Part shown: one piece after another, positions 8,798-16,692 of the stretch
Layout of the letters: each line of letters starts with the position of its first letter
Numbering within the stretch: position 1 is the stretch's first letter
Assembly (NCBI RefSeq): GCF_019599145.1
Contig: NZ_CP080647.1
Coordinates: 186,001 to 250,000, forward strand
Reading direction: 5' to 3'
Source of the DNA: Streptomyces akebiae
GTDB taxonomy: Bacteria; Actinomycetota; Actinomycetes; Streptomycetales; Streptomycetaceae
Length of the DNA stretch: 64,000 bases
Position numbers and translations under genes: made by a program
Notes under the pieces: model-generated
The model's database searches: none
The model's input: only the letters and a program-made list of their open reading frames with translations
Told to the model about the DNA's origin: nothing

Positions 8798-9793
8798 TCA
8801 GGTGATGTCCAGGACGTCCCGGACGGCTCGGCGGGGCGTGGCCGGGCCGTGCGGCCCATAGCCGAGGCGCAGCACCATCTGGACGTATCCCCGGCCGGAG
8901 ACCGGGTCTCGGGCAAGGGTGCGCAGGTCGTCGTTCTCCAGCGGGTGGGAGGTCAGCGAACCGGCCAGTCCGGCCGTGGTGGCCTCCAGCAGGACGTGCT
9001 CCAGCCCCTGCCCGGCGCGCAGCCAGTCGAGGGGCGCGTCACCGCCGGTGTACAGCAGGGCCAGGTGCGGGCTCTTCTCGAAGACGGTGCTGCCGCGGTC
9101 GGCCACCGGCCGTCGGCCGGCGAAGTCCCGCTGCGGGGCCCGGCCGTCCCTGCGGCGCGGGCCGAAGGCGTACTCGGGAACCCCGTCGGTGGCGACGTCG
9201 GCCTCCGGGCCCAGCCGGGTCCAGCGCTCCAGGTCCTCCCTGCCTCCGGGATCCAGGCTGTCGCGGCTCTCGGCGTCATGGACCAGCTCCAGGACGGTGT
9301 CGAGGTGCCAGGACTCGGGGAACGACAGCTCGGCCCCCTCCCGCGCGGCGGCCGCCCGCAGACGCGCCCGTACGTCCTCGGGGACGTCCCGGTCGTCGAA
9401 GGGATAGCGGCTGGTGTGCCGCTGGCGGATGGCGGGATACAGCCGTGCCAGATCCTGTTCGTCCGGTGCCGGTCCCCCGGGACCCGCCAGGTGGACGGCG
9501 GCCAGCAACTGCGGATCGCCCTGGGCCGGCAGCAGTCGGACCAGCGGGGAAAGGCCGGAGTGCGCGGCGGCGACGCGGAGGTTGAACAACGCCGCCCCGC
9601 AGCCGATGTGCAGCGCCCGGTGGGTGGGGTCGCTGCGGCGCATGGCCCGGCCGAGGTCCGCGCGCAGCAGCAGGACGCCCTCGTCGGTCAGGAAGCGGAA
9701 GCGCCAGGGCTGCGCGTTGTGCATCGACGGTGCGGCCGTGGCGTCGTCGACGAGTCCGGTCACCGTCCTCGTGTCCAGCTCTCGCGTGGTCAT
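8798..9793 (-). CDS. Acg-family nitroreductase-like protein, second copy
   Basis: The product is 331 residues from ATG 9793, which follows AGGAGG by 6 nt; an upstream in-frame ATG at 9847 lacks support and gives a poorly conserved extension. It shares APSMHNAQPWRF, HRALHIGCGAALFNLRVA and QMVLRLGYGP with the copy at 6210-7205, and it has the same length, so the two are paralogues. It diverges from the PRTase-hydrolase gene across boxes at 9982-10015. As with Acg of M. tuberculosis, FMN binding is likely and the substrate unknown. Confidence 0.88.
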   Translation of the reverse strand: MTTRELDTRTVTGLVDDATAAPSMHNAQPWRFRFLTDEGVLLLRADLGRAMRRSDPTHRALHIGCGAALFNLRVAAAHSGLSPLVRLLPAQGDPQLLAAVHLAGPGGPAPDEQDLARLYPAIRQRHTSRYPFDDRDVPEDVRARLRAAAAREGAELSFPESWHLDTVLELVHDAESRDSLDPGGREDLERWTRLGPEADVATDGVPEYAFGPRRRDGRAPQRDFAGRRPVADRGSTVFEKSPHLALLYTGGDAPLDWLRAGQGLEHVLLEATTAGLAGSLTSHPLENDDLRTLARDPVSGRGYVQMVLRLGYGPHGPATPRRAVRDVLDIT

Positions 9794-9981
9794 CGCAACC
9801 TCCTCGCCCACCGAGCGTCGACCGCCCGAGACCGAGGATTCCTCCACCGGCCGCCCCTGAGCCGCGGCTCGGTGGCCACGGCCGCCCGGGGGCCGTCGTG
9901 TCGGTGCGGCGTCCCGCCCGGCGAGACATTCGCAGTGTCCGCTTCGTCCCCAGTCTGCGGCGGTGCCGCCGCCACCGGGAG

Positions 9982-10015
9982 GGACCGTCCGGCCCTCACC
10001 CGGGCCGAAGGCCCC
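9982..10015. promoter_or_regulatory. Tandem OsdR/DosR-like boxes between Acg-like and PRTase-hydrolase genes
   Basis: GGACCGTCCGGCCC (9982-9995, 11/12) and GGGCCGAAGGCCCC (10002-10015, 10/12) have centres exactly 20 bp apart. They lie in the 329-bp divergent region 9794-10122, which shows no other feature. Confidence 0.7.
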
Positions 10016-10122
10016 TCGCGCGACGGCGGGAGGCGCGCTGCAATGGAGGCGACGGCAAAAGGCATCCTTCCGTCCCGCCGATTCCTCCGCATCGTCGCGG
10101 AAGGCGCACGAGGAGGTGGCGT

Positions 10123-11469
10123 ATGCCCTTCGACAACCGTACGGACGCCGGACGCCGACTGGCCCGACGTCTTGAACACCTGCGCGACGAGGACATCGTG
10201 GTCCTGGGGCTGCCTCGGGGCGGTCTTCCGGTCGCGTACGAGGTGGCCCGAACGCTGGAGGCGCCGCTGGACGTGCTCGTGGTACGCAAACTGGGGGTGC
10301 CGTGGCAGCCGGAGCTGGCCTTCGGCGCTCTGGGGGAGCACGGGGTCAGGGTCCTCAACCAGGACGTGATCGTCAGCTGCGGGATACGGGACGAGGAACA
10401 GGCCGGCGTCGAGAGGGACGAGCGGGCGGAGCTGGGTCGGCGTGTGGCCCGCTACCGCGCCGGGCGCGCCCCTGTGTCCCTCGCGGGTCGCACCGTGCTG
10501 GTCGTGGACGACGGGCTGGCCACCGGCGCCACGGCCGAGGCGGCCTGCCGGGTGGTGCGGGGCCAGGGTGCGGCGCGGGTCGTTCTCGCCGTCCCGGTGG
10601 GATCGACGGAGGCGGTCGTCCGGCTGCGCGGAGTCACCGACCAGGTCGTCTGCCTCGAAACGCCGGGAAACCTGGGCTCGGTCGGCGCCTGGTACCGCGA
10701 CTTCACGCAGACACCCGACTCGAAGGTGATCGATCTCCTCACGCGTGCCGCGTCCGCTCAGTCGTCGAGGCCCGCCCCCAGGGCGACGTCCACGGGGCCG
10801 CAGGCGGAGAGGCCTGGCCATGGTGAGGTGGAAGTGCCCGCCGGTCACGTACGGCTGCCCGCCCGGCTGGTGCTGCCCGACGCGGCCCCGGCGGTGGTGC
10901 TCTTCGCGCACGGCAGCGGCAGCGGACGCCACAGTCCACGCAATGGGTATGTCGCCGACACCCTCAACCGGGCGGGCCTGGGCACCCTGCTGCTCGACCT
11001 GCTCACGGCGGAGGAGGAAGGCGACCGCCGCAATGTCTTCGACGTCGCTCTCCTGGCGGGCCGGCTGCACGCGGCCGCCACCTGGCTGCGCGACGGGACC
11101 GGAGTACCGGTGAGCTACTTCGGTGCCAGCACCGGAGCCGCGGCCGCCCTGGAGGCCGCGGCCGCGCCCGGGGCGGACATCCGCGCGATCGTCTCCCGGG
11201 GCGGGCGCCCCGACCTGGCCACCCCGGCGGCCCTGGGCCGTGTGCGGGCCCCGACGCTCTTCGTGGTGGGGAGTCTGGACACCAGGGTGCTCAGCCTCAA
11301 CCGCCTCGCCGCCGACCGGTTGCGCTGTGAGCACCGCCTCGCCGTCGTCCCCGGCGCGACCCACCTCTTCGAGGAGCCCGGAACCCTGGCCACGGTCGCC
11401 GAACTGGCCCGCGACTGGTTCACCACCCATCTCGCCCAGCCGGGTGCCGGACACCGCCGGTCGGCCTGA
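10123..11469 (+). CDS. Phosphoribosyltransferase fused to alpha/beta hydrolase
   Basis: Two domains make up 448 residues. Residues 1-210 are a type I phosphoribosyltransferase with the PRPP loop VLVVDDGLATGATA (125-138). Residues 240-440 are a dienelactone-hydrolase-like alpha/beta hydrolase with nucleophile Ser336 (FGASTG), a likely acid Asp386 (GSLDTRV) and His414 (GATHLF). The same fusion of nearly the same length is Rv0571c, a DosR-regulon protein. The start follows AGGAGG by about 6 nt. The PRTase partner base and the hydrolase substrate are unknown; the pairing hints at nucleoside or base handling linked to an ester or thioester cut. Confidence 0.88.
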   Translation: MPFDNRTDAGRRLARRLEHLRDEDIVVLGLPRGGLPVAYEVARTLEAPLDVLVVRKLGVPWQPELAFGALGEHGVRVLNQDVIVSCGIRDEEQAGVERDERAELGRRVARYRAGRAPVSLAGRTVLVVDDGLATGATAEAACRVVRGQGAARVVLAVPVGSTEAVVRLRGVTDQVVCLETPGNLGSVGAWYRDFTQTPDSKVIDLLTRAASAQSSRPAPRATSTGPQAERPGHGEVEVPAGHVRLPARLVLPDAAPAVVLFAHGSGSGRHSPRNGYVADTLNRAGLGTLLLDLLTAEEEGDRRNVFDVALLAGRLHAAATWLRDGTGVPVSYFGASTGAAAALEAAAAPGADIRAIVSRGGRPDLATPAALGRVRAPTLFVVGSLDTRVLSLNRLAADRLRCEHRLAVVPGATHLFEEPGTLATVAELARDWFTTHLAQPGAGHRRSA

Positions 11470-11605
11470 GCACGCTCGCTCCCGCGGGCCTGACCAGGTC
11501 GCAGCGCCGGGCCGCCCTGCCGACCGTCGCCTCCCCTTGCTGGACCGGCCGTCGGAACCGGCGCACGCTGAGAAACAGAGGCCGAGAAACCGGACGGAAG
11601 TGATC

Positions 11606-11866
11606 ATGATGGAAGCCAAGCAGTGGACCGTCCAGATCTACATCAGCGAGGAAGGAGACGAGACGCACGCACGTGCCGTCCTGGCCACACGTGACACCTC
11701 GCGCCTCATGGGAAGGGGGGTGGCCCGGCGCAACCCGATCGACCGTCCCATCCCGGAGATCGGCGACGAGCTCGCCGCGAGCCGTGCCCTGGAGGACCTG
11801 GCCATCCGCCTGCACGACGTCGCCTCCGACGACATCGTTCAACTCACCGGCCCTGTCCAGGCGTGA
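11606..11866 (+). CDS. DUF1876 (Rv1738/Rv2632c-type) small protein
   Basis: An 86-residue acidic protein starting MMEAKQWTVQIYISEEGDE and containing HARAVL and GRGVARRNP. It matches the DUF1876 family typified by Rv1738, one of the most strongly induced DosR-regulon genes of M. tuberculosis, whose fold resembles ribosome hibernation factors. Start at ATG 11606 has GGAAG about 7 nt upstream; the next codon is also ATG. It follows the PRTase-hydrolase gene by 136 bp without an obvious box, so it may be read from the same promoter. A role in translational shutdown is inference from the family. Confidence 0.85.
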   Translation: MMEAKQWTVQIYISEEGDETHARAVLATRDTSRLMGRGVARRNPIDRPIPEIGDELAASRALEDLAIRLHDVASDDIVQLTGPVQA

Positions 11867-11989
11867 CACCGAGCCGTCGGGCACGCCTGTCGATCCGGGA
11901 CGCGAGACGGTCACGGCCATGGAGCGACAGCCGCCCCGCTCCCGAGGGACAAACTCCCGTCCCCGGCGGCCCGGCGGCCCGGCGGCAAG

Positions 11990-12024
11990 GGACCGTTCGG
12001 CACGAGGGCGAGCCCCCTCGGCCC
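11990..12024. promoter_or_regulatory. OsdR/DosR-like boxes before USP gene
   Basis: GGACCGTTCGGCAC (11990-12003, 10/12) and the half-conserved AGCCCCCTCGGCCC (12011-12024, 9/12) have centres 21 bp apart. The USP gene begins at 12084. Confidence 0.55.
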
Positions 12025-12083
12025 AGGCCCCACCGCGCCGGTGAAGGGCATGGTGGGACCAGAGACCGTCCAGGGAGGCTGCC

Positions 12084-12596
12084 ATGACGGAACCGACCGC
12101 CGGAAACCACATCGTCGTGGGCGTCGACGGATCCGACGCGTCCGTGGCCGCGCTGCGCTGGGCCGTACGACAGGCCCACTCCCGGCGCGCGGACGTGGTC
12201 GCCGTCCACGCCTGGGAATGGACCGGGGCCACACTCGCCCCCTACGCTCCGGCGTCGTCCCACCCCGGCCCCGCCGAGGAACGCCTTCGGGCCGAGCGGT
12301 TGCTCGCGGGGGCGGTGCGCAGGTCCCTCGGCCCGCACGTCGACACCGCCGTACGCGCCGTCGTGGTCGAGGGCTCACCCGCGCGGGTCCTGCTGAAGCA
12401 CGCCCGCGACGCACAGCTGCTGGCCCTCGGTCGCCCCGACCACCACGACCAGGGGCTCCCCGCGATCGGCCCCGTCACCCGTGACTGTCTGCGCCACGCC
12501 ACGGTCCCCGTCGTCACGGTGCCCGTTCCGCAACGGCACGCCTCGCCACCGGCCCCCTCCGGTACTGCGCCCTTCGCCGGGCGTGGAGCCGCGTAG
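12084..12596 (+). CDS. Universal stress protein, single domain
   Basis: A 170-residue protein with one UspA domain, opening HIVVGVDGSDASVAALRWAV. The usual glycine-rich ATP motif is replaced by LGRPDHHDQGLPAIGPVT, so ATP binding is doubtful. It is the only single-domain USP of the seven here. AGGGAGG lies 7 nt before the ATG. Its 3' end overlaps by 83 bp the convergent small membrane-protein gene at 12514-12741. Confidence 0.88.
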   Translation: MTEPTAGNHIVVGVDGSDASVAALRWAVRQAHSRRADVVAVHAWEWTGATLAPYAPASSHPGPAEERLRAERLLAGAVRRSLGPHVDTAVRAVVVEGSPARVLLKHARDAQLLALGRPDHHDQGLPAIGPVTRDCLRHATVPVVTVPVPQRHASPPAPSGTAPFAGRGAA

Positions 12597-12741
12597 GCAC
12601 ACGGTCCGCCCTGTGGACGCGGTGCAGCAGTCGAACGGCGAGCGTGTCGAGCCACGCGGTCAGGACGAGGGTGATCCCCACGGCCGCGACCAGGAGCACC
12701 GCGAACCGTGCCCAGAGCTCCGGGGTGAGACTCGTGCCCAT
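12514..12741 (-). CDS. Small single-pass membrane protein (GTSLTP family)
   Basis: A 75-residue protein with one membrane segment (about 12-34, ARFAVLLVAAVGITLVLTAW), then a strongly basic tail. The opening MGTSLTPELWARFAVLL is closely matched by the protein at 45692-45961 (GTSLTPDFWRLFAVLL), which shows that both frames are real although neither resembles a family I can name. A GAGAGGGG-like ribosome site precedes the ATG. The last 83 bp overlap the convergent USP gene. Function is unknown; both copies lie near USP or CBS genes of the island. Confidence 0.65.
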   Translation of the reverse strand: MGTSLTPELWARFAVLLVAAVGITLVLTAWLDTLAVRLLHRVHRADRVPTRLHARRRAQYRRGPVARRAVAERAP

Positions 12742-13259
12742 GGCCCTCGTCCCCTCTCGAGTCGTAGTGGTCCGTCTGGTCACAGCCAACTCCGGTGCGG
12801 TACGGGGCACATGAGCCGAACGGCCTGCATCGCGGTTTCGTACGTCCCTTGCGGCCGCGTCCCTGACTGCCGCGCCGTCCCCCCGGCCGGCGTGTACGTC
12901 TCCCCGTCCGGCGTGTACGCGGCGGCATAGGGGCGGCGCTTCGGGGACGTGGGGACGGACTCGGACGGGCCGCACCGAGTGGAACTCGGCGCGATGCTGC
13001 TCCGCGACCTCCTCACGACGAGCGTCGCTCCACAGGACCGTGTCCCGCGTGAGCCGACCGGGCTCAGGGAGGAGCCTGTCGATCCTGGCCTTCCCTGATG
13101 TCCCGGCGCTCTCGGACAGCGGCGGTGCCAGGTCGGGCATCCGAGGCGCGAACCGGGCAGATTCATTCGGTAGAAGGACAGTTGCCGACAAACGGTGGTC
13201 CGGCCGCCACGGATGCAGTGGGATGACCCGATCGTCAGGGAAGGCGGGGTGGGGCGAGC
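12742..13259. other. Intergenic region without supported gene
   Basis: These 518 bp lie between two divergent genes. Apart from a short direct repeat of CCGGCGTGTACG (about 12888 and 12909), I see no gene, RNA or strong box. A weak half-matching site GGTCCGGCCGCCAC lies near 13197-13210, too poor to call. Confidence 0.4.
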
Positions 13260-15218
13260 ATGGACAACTTCGTCTCGGTGACGCGGGCACGGCACGCCGA
13301 GGTCGGCGAGCGGGAGCGCTGCCGATGCGGTGGGCGACGGGAACGAGACGGTGGACCGAGCGTGGTCGAGGAGCGGTTCCGAGGGCTGCTGGAGGCCGCG
13401 CCGGACGCCATGGTCATCGTCGACGACACCGGAACCATCCGACTGGTCAATGCCCAGACGGAGGCTCTCTTCGGCTACCGGCGCGAGGAACTGCTCGGCC
13501 GCCCGGTCGAGTTGCTCATCCCGCACCGCTTCCGTGACCATCACACCCGGCACCGAGGCGGTTACGCCGCCAACCGGCAGGTGCGCCCGATGGGCGCCGG
13601 ACTGGAGTTGCACGGCCTGCGCCAGGACGGCACCGAGTTCCCGGTCGAGATCAGCCTCAGTCCCCTGGAGACCGCGGACGGACTGCTGGTGTCCGCCGCC
13701 GTCCGGGACGTCAGCGACCGCAAGGCCGCCGAGCGGCGCATCAACGAACTGGCCGCGCTCGTCGAGTCGTCCCAGGACGCCATCCTCGCCAAGACCCTCG
13801 ACGGCCACATCACCTACTGGAACGCCGCCGCCCAGCGGCTGTACGGCTACACGGCCGAGCAGGCCATCGGTCGCCACATGTCGTTCCTCGCCCCGATGGA
13901 CCGCAGGCACGAGGTCAGCGCGCTCATGGAACGGCTGCGGCAGGGCGAGAAGGTGGAGCACTTCGAGACCCTGCGCCTCACCCGGGCGGGGGCCCTGCTG
14001 GACGTCGACGTCACGCTGTGGCCGACCAGGGACACCGACGGCACGGTCGTCGGGGCCTGCGCCATCGTCCGGGACATCAGTGACCGCAAGCGTGCGGAGG
14101 CCGAACTCACCGCCCTGTACGAGCAGCAGCGGCACATCGCGCTCACCCTGCAGCGCAGCCTGATGGGTACCCCGCCCGCGATCGCCGGGCTGGCCACCGC
14201 GAGCCGCTATCGTCCCGCCACCCAGGGCGCGGGCGTGGGCGGCGACTGGTTCGACCTGATCCCGCTGGGGGCGGGCCGGGTCGGGGTGCTGATCGGTGAC
14301 GTCATGGGCCGTGGCCTGGATGCGGCCGCCGTGATGGGCCAGTTGCGGTCCGCCGCACACGCGCTCGCCAAGACCGGTATGCAGCCACGTCAGTTGATGC
14401 AGGCCCTCGACACCTGCGTGGCCGACCTCGACGTCCCCGATCAGCTCGTCACCTGCTGCTACCTGGTCATCGCCCCCGACACGGGCACCGTGACCGTCTG
14501 TTCGGCCGGCCATCTGCCGACGCTCATCGCCTCCCCCGGCGATCGCGTCCGCCGGCTCACCACACCCGTCAACGCGCCCCTCGGTGTCGGCGGCATCCTC
14601 TACCAGCAGTCCTGCGAGCAGATCCCGCCGGGCGCCACGCTCGTCCTCTACACGGACGGTCTGGTCGAGACCCCCGGCAGCGACATCGACGACCACATCG
14701 GTGAACTCGTCTCCTCCCTCGACGGGTTCTTCGTCCACGACTCGTGCCTGGAGGCCGCCGCCGACCATGTGCTCGCACGGCTGCTGCCCGACGCCGAGAG
14801 CCACAACGACGACGTCACGCTGCTCCTCGCCCAGCTGCCGGCGGCCCCGCTGGCGTCCGTCACCACCGATCTGCCCGCCGTGCCCTCGTCGGTGCCCGAG
14901 GGCCGCGAGTTCCTCACCAAGGCTCTCGCCTCCTGGGGCTGCGTCGGATCGGCGGACCACGCACTGCTGCTGCTCTCCGAGACCCTGACGAACGCCGTCC
15001 AGCACGCCGAGGGCCCCATCGGTCTCCAGGTGTGCCGGACCGACACGGACCTGACGGTCGAGGTCAGCGACAGCAGTCCCCAACTGCCCCAGCCGCGCCT
15101 CGCGGCCGAGGACGAGGAGTCGGGACGTGGTCTGCACCTGGTCCGCGCGCTCTCCGACAGCTGGGGAGTGCGCCCCACGGACGACGGGAAGACCACCTGG
15201 TTCACGCTCAAGCTGTGA
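13260..15218 (+). CDS. PAS-PAS-PP2C phosphatase with C-terminal HATPase (RsbP/RsbW-like)
   Basis: The 652-residue protein has PAS domains at about 40-155 and 165-280, a SpoIIE-type PP2C phosphatase at about 305-525 (GGDWFD 327-332, GDVMGRG 346-352) and a histidine-kinase-type ATPase at about 530-652 with LLLSETLTNAVQHA. Such proteins dephosphorylate anti-anti-sigma (STAS) proteins and can also act as anti-sigma kinases, so the sensor, phosphatase and switch kinase are in one chain. The STAS protein at 33735-34127 is a possible partner. ATG 13260 follows a GGGGTGGGGCG stretch; GTG 13362 is an alternative because the first 34 residues look poorly conserved. Confidence 0.9.
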   Translation: MDNFVSVTRARHAEVGERERCRCGGRRERDGGPSVVEERFRGLLEAAPDAMVIVDDTGTIRLVNAQTEALFGYRREELLGRPVELLIPHRFRDHHTRHRGGYAANRQVRPMGAGLELHGLRQDGTEFPVEISLSPLETADGLLVSAAVRDVSDRKAAERRINELAALVESSQDAILAKTLDGHITYWNAAAQRLYGYTAEQAIGRHMSFLAPMDRRHEVSALMERLRQGEKVEHFETLRLTRAGALLDVDVTLWPTRDTDGTVVGACAIVRDISDRKRAEAELTALYEQQRHIALTLQRSLMGTPPAIAGLATASRYRPATQGAGVGGDWFDLIPLGAGRVGVLIGDVMGRGLDAAAVMGQLRSAAHALAKTGMQPRQLMQALDTCVADLDVPDQLVTCCYLVIAPDTGTVTVCSAGHLPTLIASPGDRVRRLTTPVNAPLGVGGILYQQSCEQIPPGATLVLYTDGLVETPGSDIDDHIGELVSSLDGFFVHDSCLEAAADHVLARLLPDAESHNDDVTLLLAQLPAAPLASVTTDLPAVPSSVPEGREFLTKALASWGCVGSADHALLLLSETLTNAVQHAEGPIGLQVCRTDTDLTVEVSDSSPQLPQPRLAAEDEESGRGLHLVRALSDSWGVRPTDDGKTTWFTLKL

Positions 15219-15219
15219 C

Positions 15220-15256
15220 GGCCGGGAGAAGCGGCCGAGCCGCAGGGCTCCCGGCC
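15220..15256. terminator. Nested hairpin terminator between convergent genes
   Basis: An outer stem GGCCGGGAG/CTCCCGGCC (15220-15228, 15248-15256) encloses an inner stem GCGGC-cga-GCCGC. It begins two bases after the PP2C stop codon and faces the convergent pentapeptide-repeat gene. Confidence 0.65.
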
Positions 15257-15372
15257 CCTCCGGCGCCCCCGGCCCCCCTTCCTCTCGGCCGACGAGCTCC
15301 CGCACGGCCGACTTCAGTTGTGCCAGTCCCTTCTCGGCAGGACCCATCGATTACTTCACCGGGCCCCCTCGG

Positions 15373-16545
15373 TCACGGCATGGACCGCAGGGGCGGGTGC
15401 TGCGTCGTTATCCCTGAGGGCTGGAGCAGTGGCGGAGGTTCGGGGCCGGGATCCTCGGTGACCACCACGCCGGCGGCCGCGTGGTCGAAACCGGCCGGCC
15501 AGCGAGTGCGCTCGCTGGCCATCGCGCCGGTCAGACGTGCCTGGAGAAGGTCGGCGGTGCTCAGGTCGGAGCCACGCAAGTCGGCCAGGCGCAGGTCGGC
15601 GCCACGGAAGACAGCGCGGCCCGCGTCGGCCTTGCGCAGGTTCGCCTCGCGCAGGTCGGCCTCGGTGAAGTCCGCGTCACGCAAGTCCGTTTCGACCAGC
15701 CGTGCGCCCCGCAGGTCAGCGTGGACGCAGCGGGCCCGGCGCAGGATCGCCGTCTTGAGGTCGGCGTGGCGCAGGTTGACCGAGACGAGAGACGCCTGTG
15801 TCAGGTTGGCGTGGTACAGGCCCGCCGCCTCCATACAGGACCGGTCGAGGTTGACCTCGGGCAGCCACAGCCCGTCGCAGTCGGCCCGGCGCAGGTCCGT
15901 GACGCCGAGGTTGACCCAGGACTGCTCCCGGGGCCGCAGCAGCAACACGCCGAGCCCGGTCAGCGCCACCTGGGCGTCGGCGGCACGCACCTCCAGCGGC
16001 ACGACGTCGTTGACGGGCACGTCCGCCGCTGGAGCCTCCGGTCCGGCGGGCGGCCAGGGCAGGTGCGTACGCAGGTAAGCGGCCTGGATGGAGATGACGG
16101 CCTCCCGGTCGCGGGCGGAGTGCTCCGCGATCCGCCACAGCGCGTGGAGCCCGCCGATGCGTGTCTCCAGCTTGTCACTGCCGAGCTGATCGACGGCCGT
16201 GCTGAACCGGTCGGTGACATAGCCCTCCTGGGTGGCGCGCAGGCCGTCCTGGCTGACACGTAGTTGCCGCCAGGTGGCGTACGCGCCGAACAGCACGACC
16301 ATGCCGCCCACGGCCTGCAGAAGTGTCGTACGGACGTCGTTCACCGCTTTCAACCGGTCCTGCGCGGCGACGCTCGCCCCGGCGAGATCATGGTCGACCA
16401 CCACACCCGGCACGACGACGAGCACCGCGCCCAGAACGGCCAGCCCCGCTGCCCCGGCCAGCAGGGCCCCGACCGCACGAAGCCTGACCAGCCGGTCGCG
16501 CCACGGCCTGCGACCGCGGTCCGGCTCCCCCGTCTCCATGGGCAT
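15373..16545 (-). CDS. Membrane-anchored pentapeptide-repeat protein
   Basis: The 390-residue protein has two membrane segments near the N-terminus (about 24-50 and 70-92), a middle region, and from about 215 to 345 a run of A(D/N)LxX pentapeptides (for example ADLRGARLVETDLRDADFTEADL in spaced copies) that would form a right-handed quadrilateral beta-helix. The middle motif YVTDRFSTAVDQLGS recurs in a group of actinobacterial membrane proteins of this layout. Start choice is uncertain between 16545 and 16539; neither has a strong ribosome site. It lies downstream of the kinase on the same strand. No specific function is known. Confidence 0.85.
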   Translation of the reverse strand: MPMETGEPDRGRRPWRDRLVRLRAVGALLAGAAGLAVLGAVLVVVPGVVVDHDLAGASVAAQDRLKAVNDVRTTLLQAVGGMVVLFGAYATWRQLRVSQDGLRATQEGYVTDRFSTAVDQLGSDKLETRIGGLHALWRIAEHSARDREAVISIQAAYLRTHLPWPPAGPEAPAADVPVNDVVPLEVRAADAQVALTGLGVLLLRPREQSWVNLGVTDLRRADCDGLWLPEVNLDRSCMEAAGLYHANLTQASLVSVNLRHADLKTAILRRARCVHADLRGARLVETDLRDADFTEADLREANLRKADAGRAVFRGADLRLADLRGSDLSTADLLQARLTGAMASERTRWPAGFDHAAAGVVVTEDPGPEPPPLLQPSGITTQHPPLRSMP

Positions 16546-16633
16546 GGGAGCCTAGGCGCCGCTCAAAAAACGATCAAGACGCACGACCTGGAGCGCCGCG
16601 CTCCACTCCCACCGGCCCGACAGGGGTTGCCCA

Positions 16634-16684
16634 CTCTCGGCCGCACAACCAGTCACCCACCTGTGGCGGGTCCCCGGCCGAGAG
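16634..16684 (-). terminator. Possible terminator after sensor kinase gene
   Basis: The 10-bp arms CTCTCGGCCG (16634-16643) and CGGCCGAGAG (16675-16684) are perfectly complementary with a 31-nt loop. They begin just past the kinase stop codon (16693). No U-tract follows, which is usual in high-GC actinobacteria. Confidence 0.4.
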
Positions 16685-16692
16685 GCTCTCCG

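Noticed and set aside
8844..8857. A 12/12 box GGGCCGTGCGGCCC inside the Acg-like gene (8798-9793)
   Set aside because: It encodes the conserved GYGPHGPAT C-terminus and lies far from any start, so I treat it as coding sequence that matches by chance.
12780..15347. 855-codon minus-strand frame opposite the PAS-PP2C gene
   Set aside because: The plus strand carries complete PAS, PP2C and ATPase motifs; the antisense frame has none.
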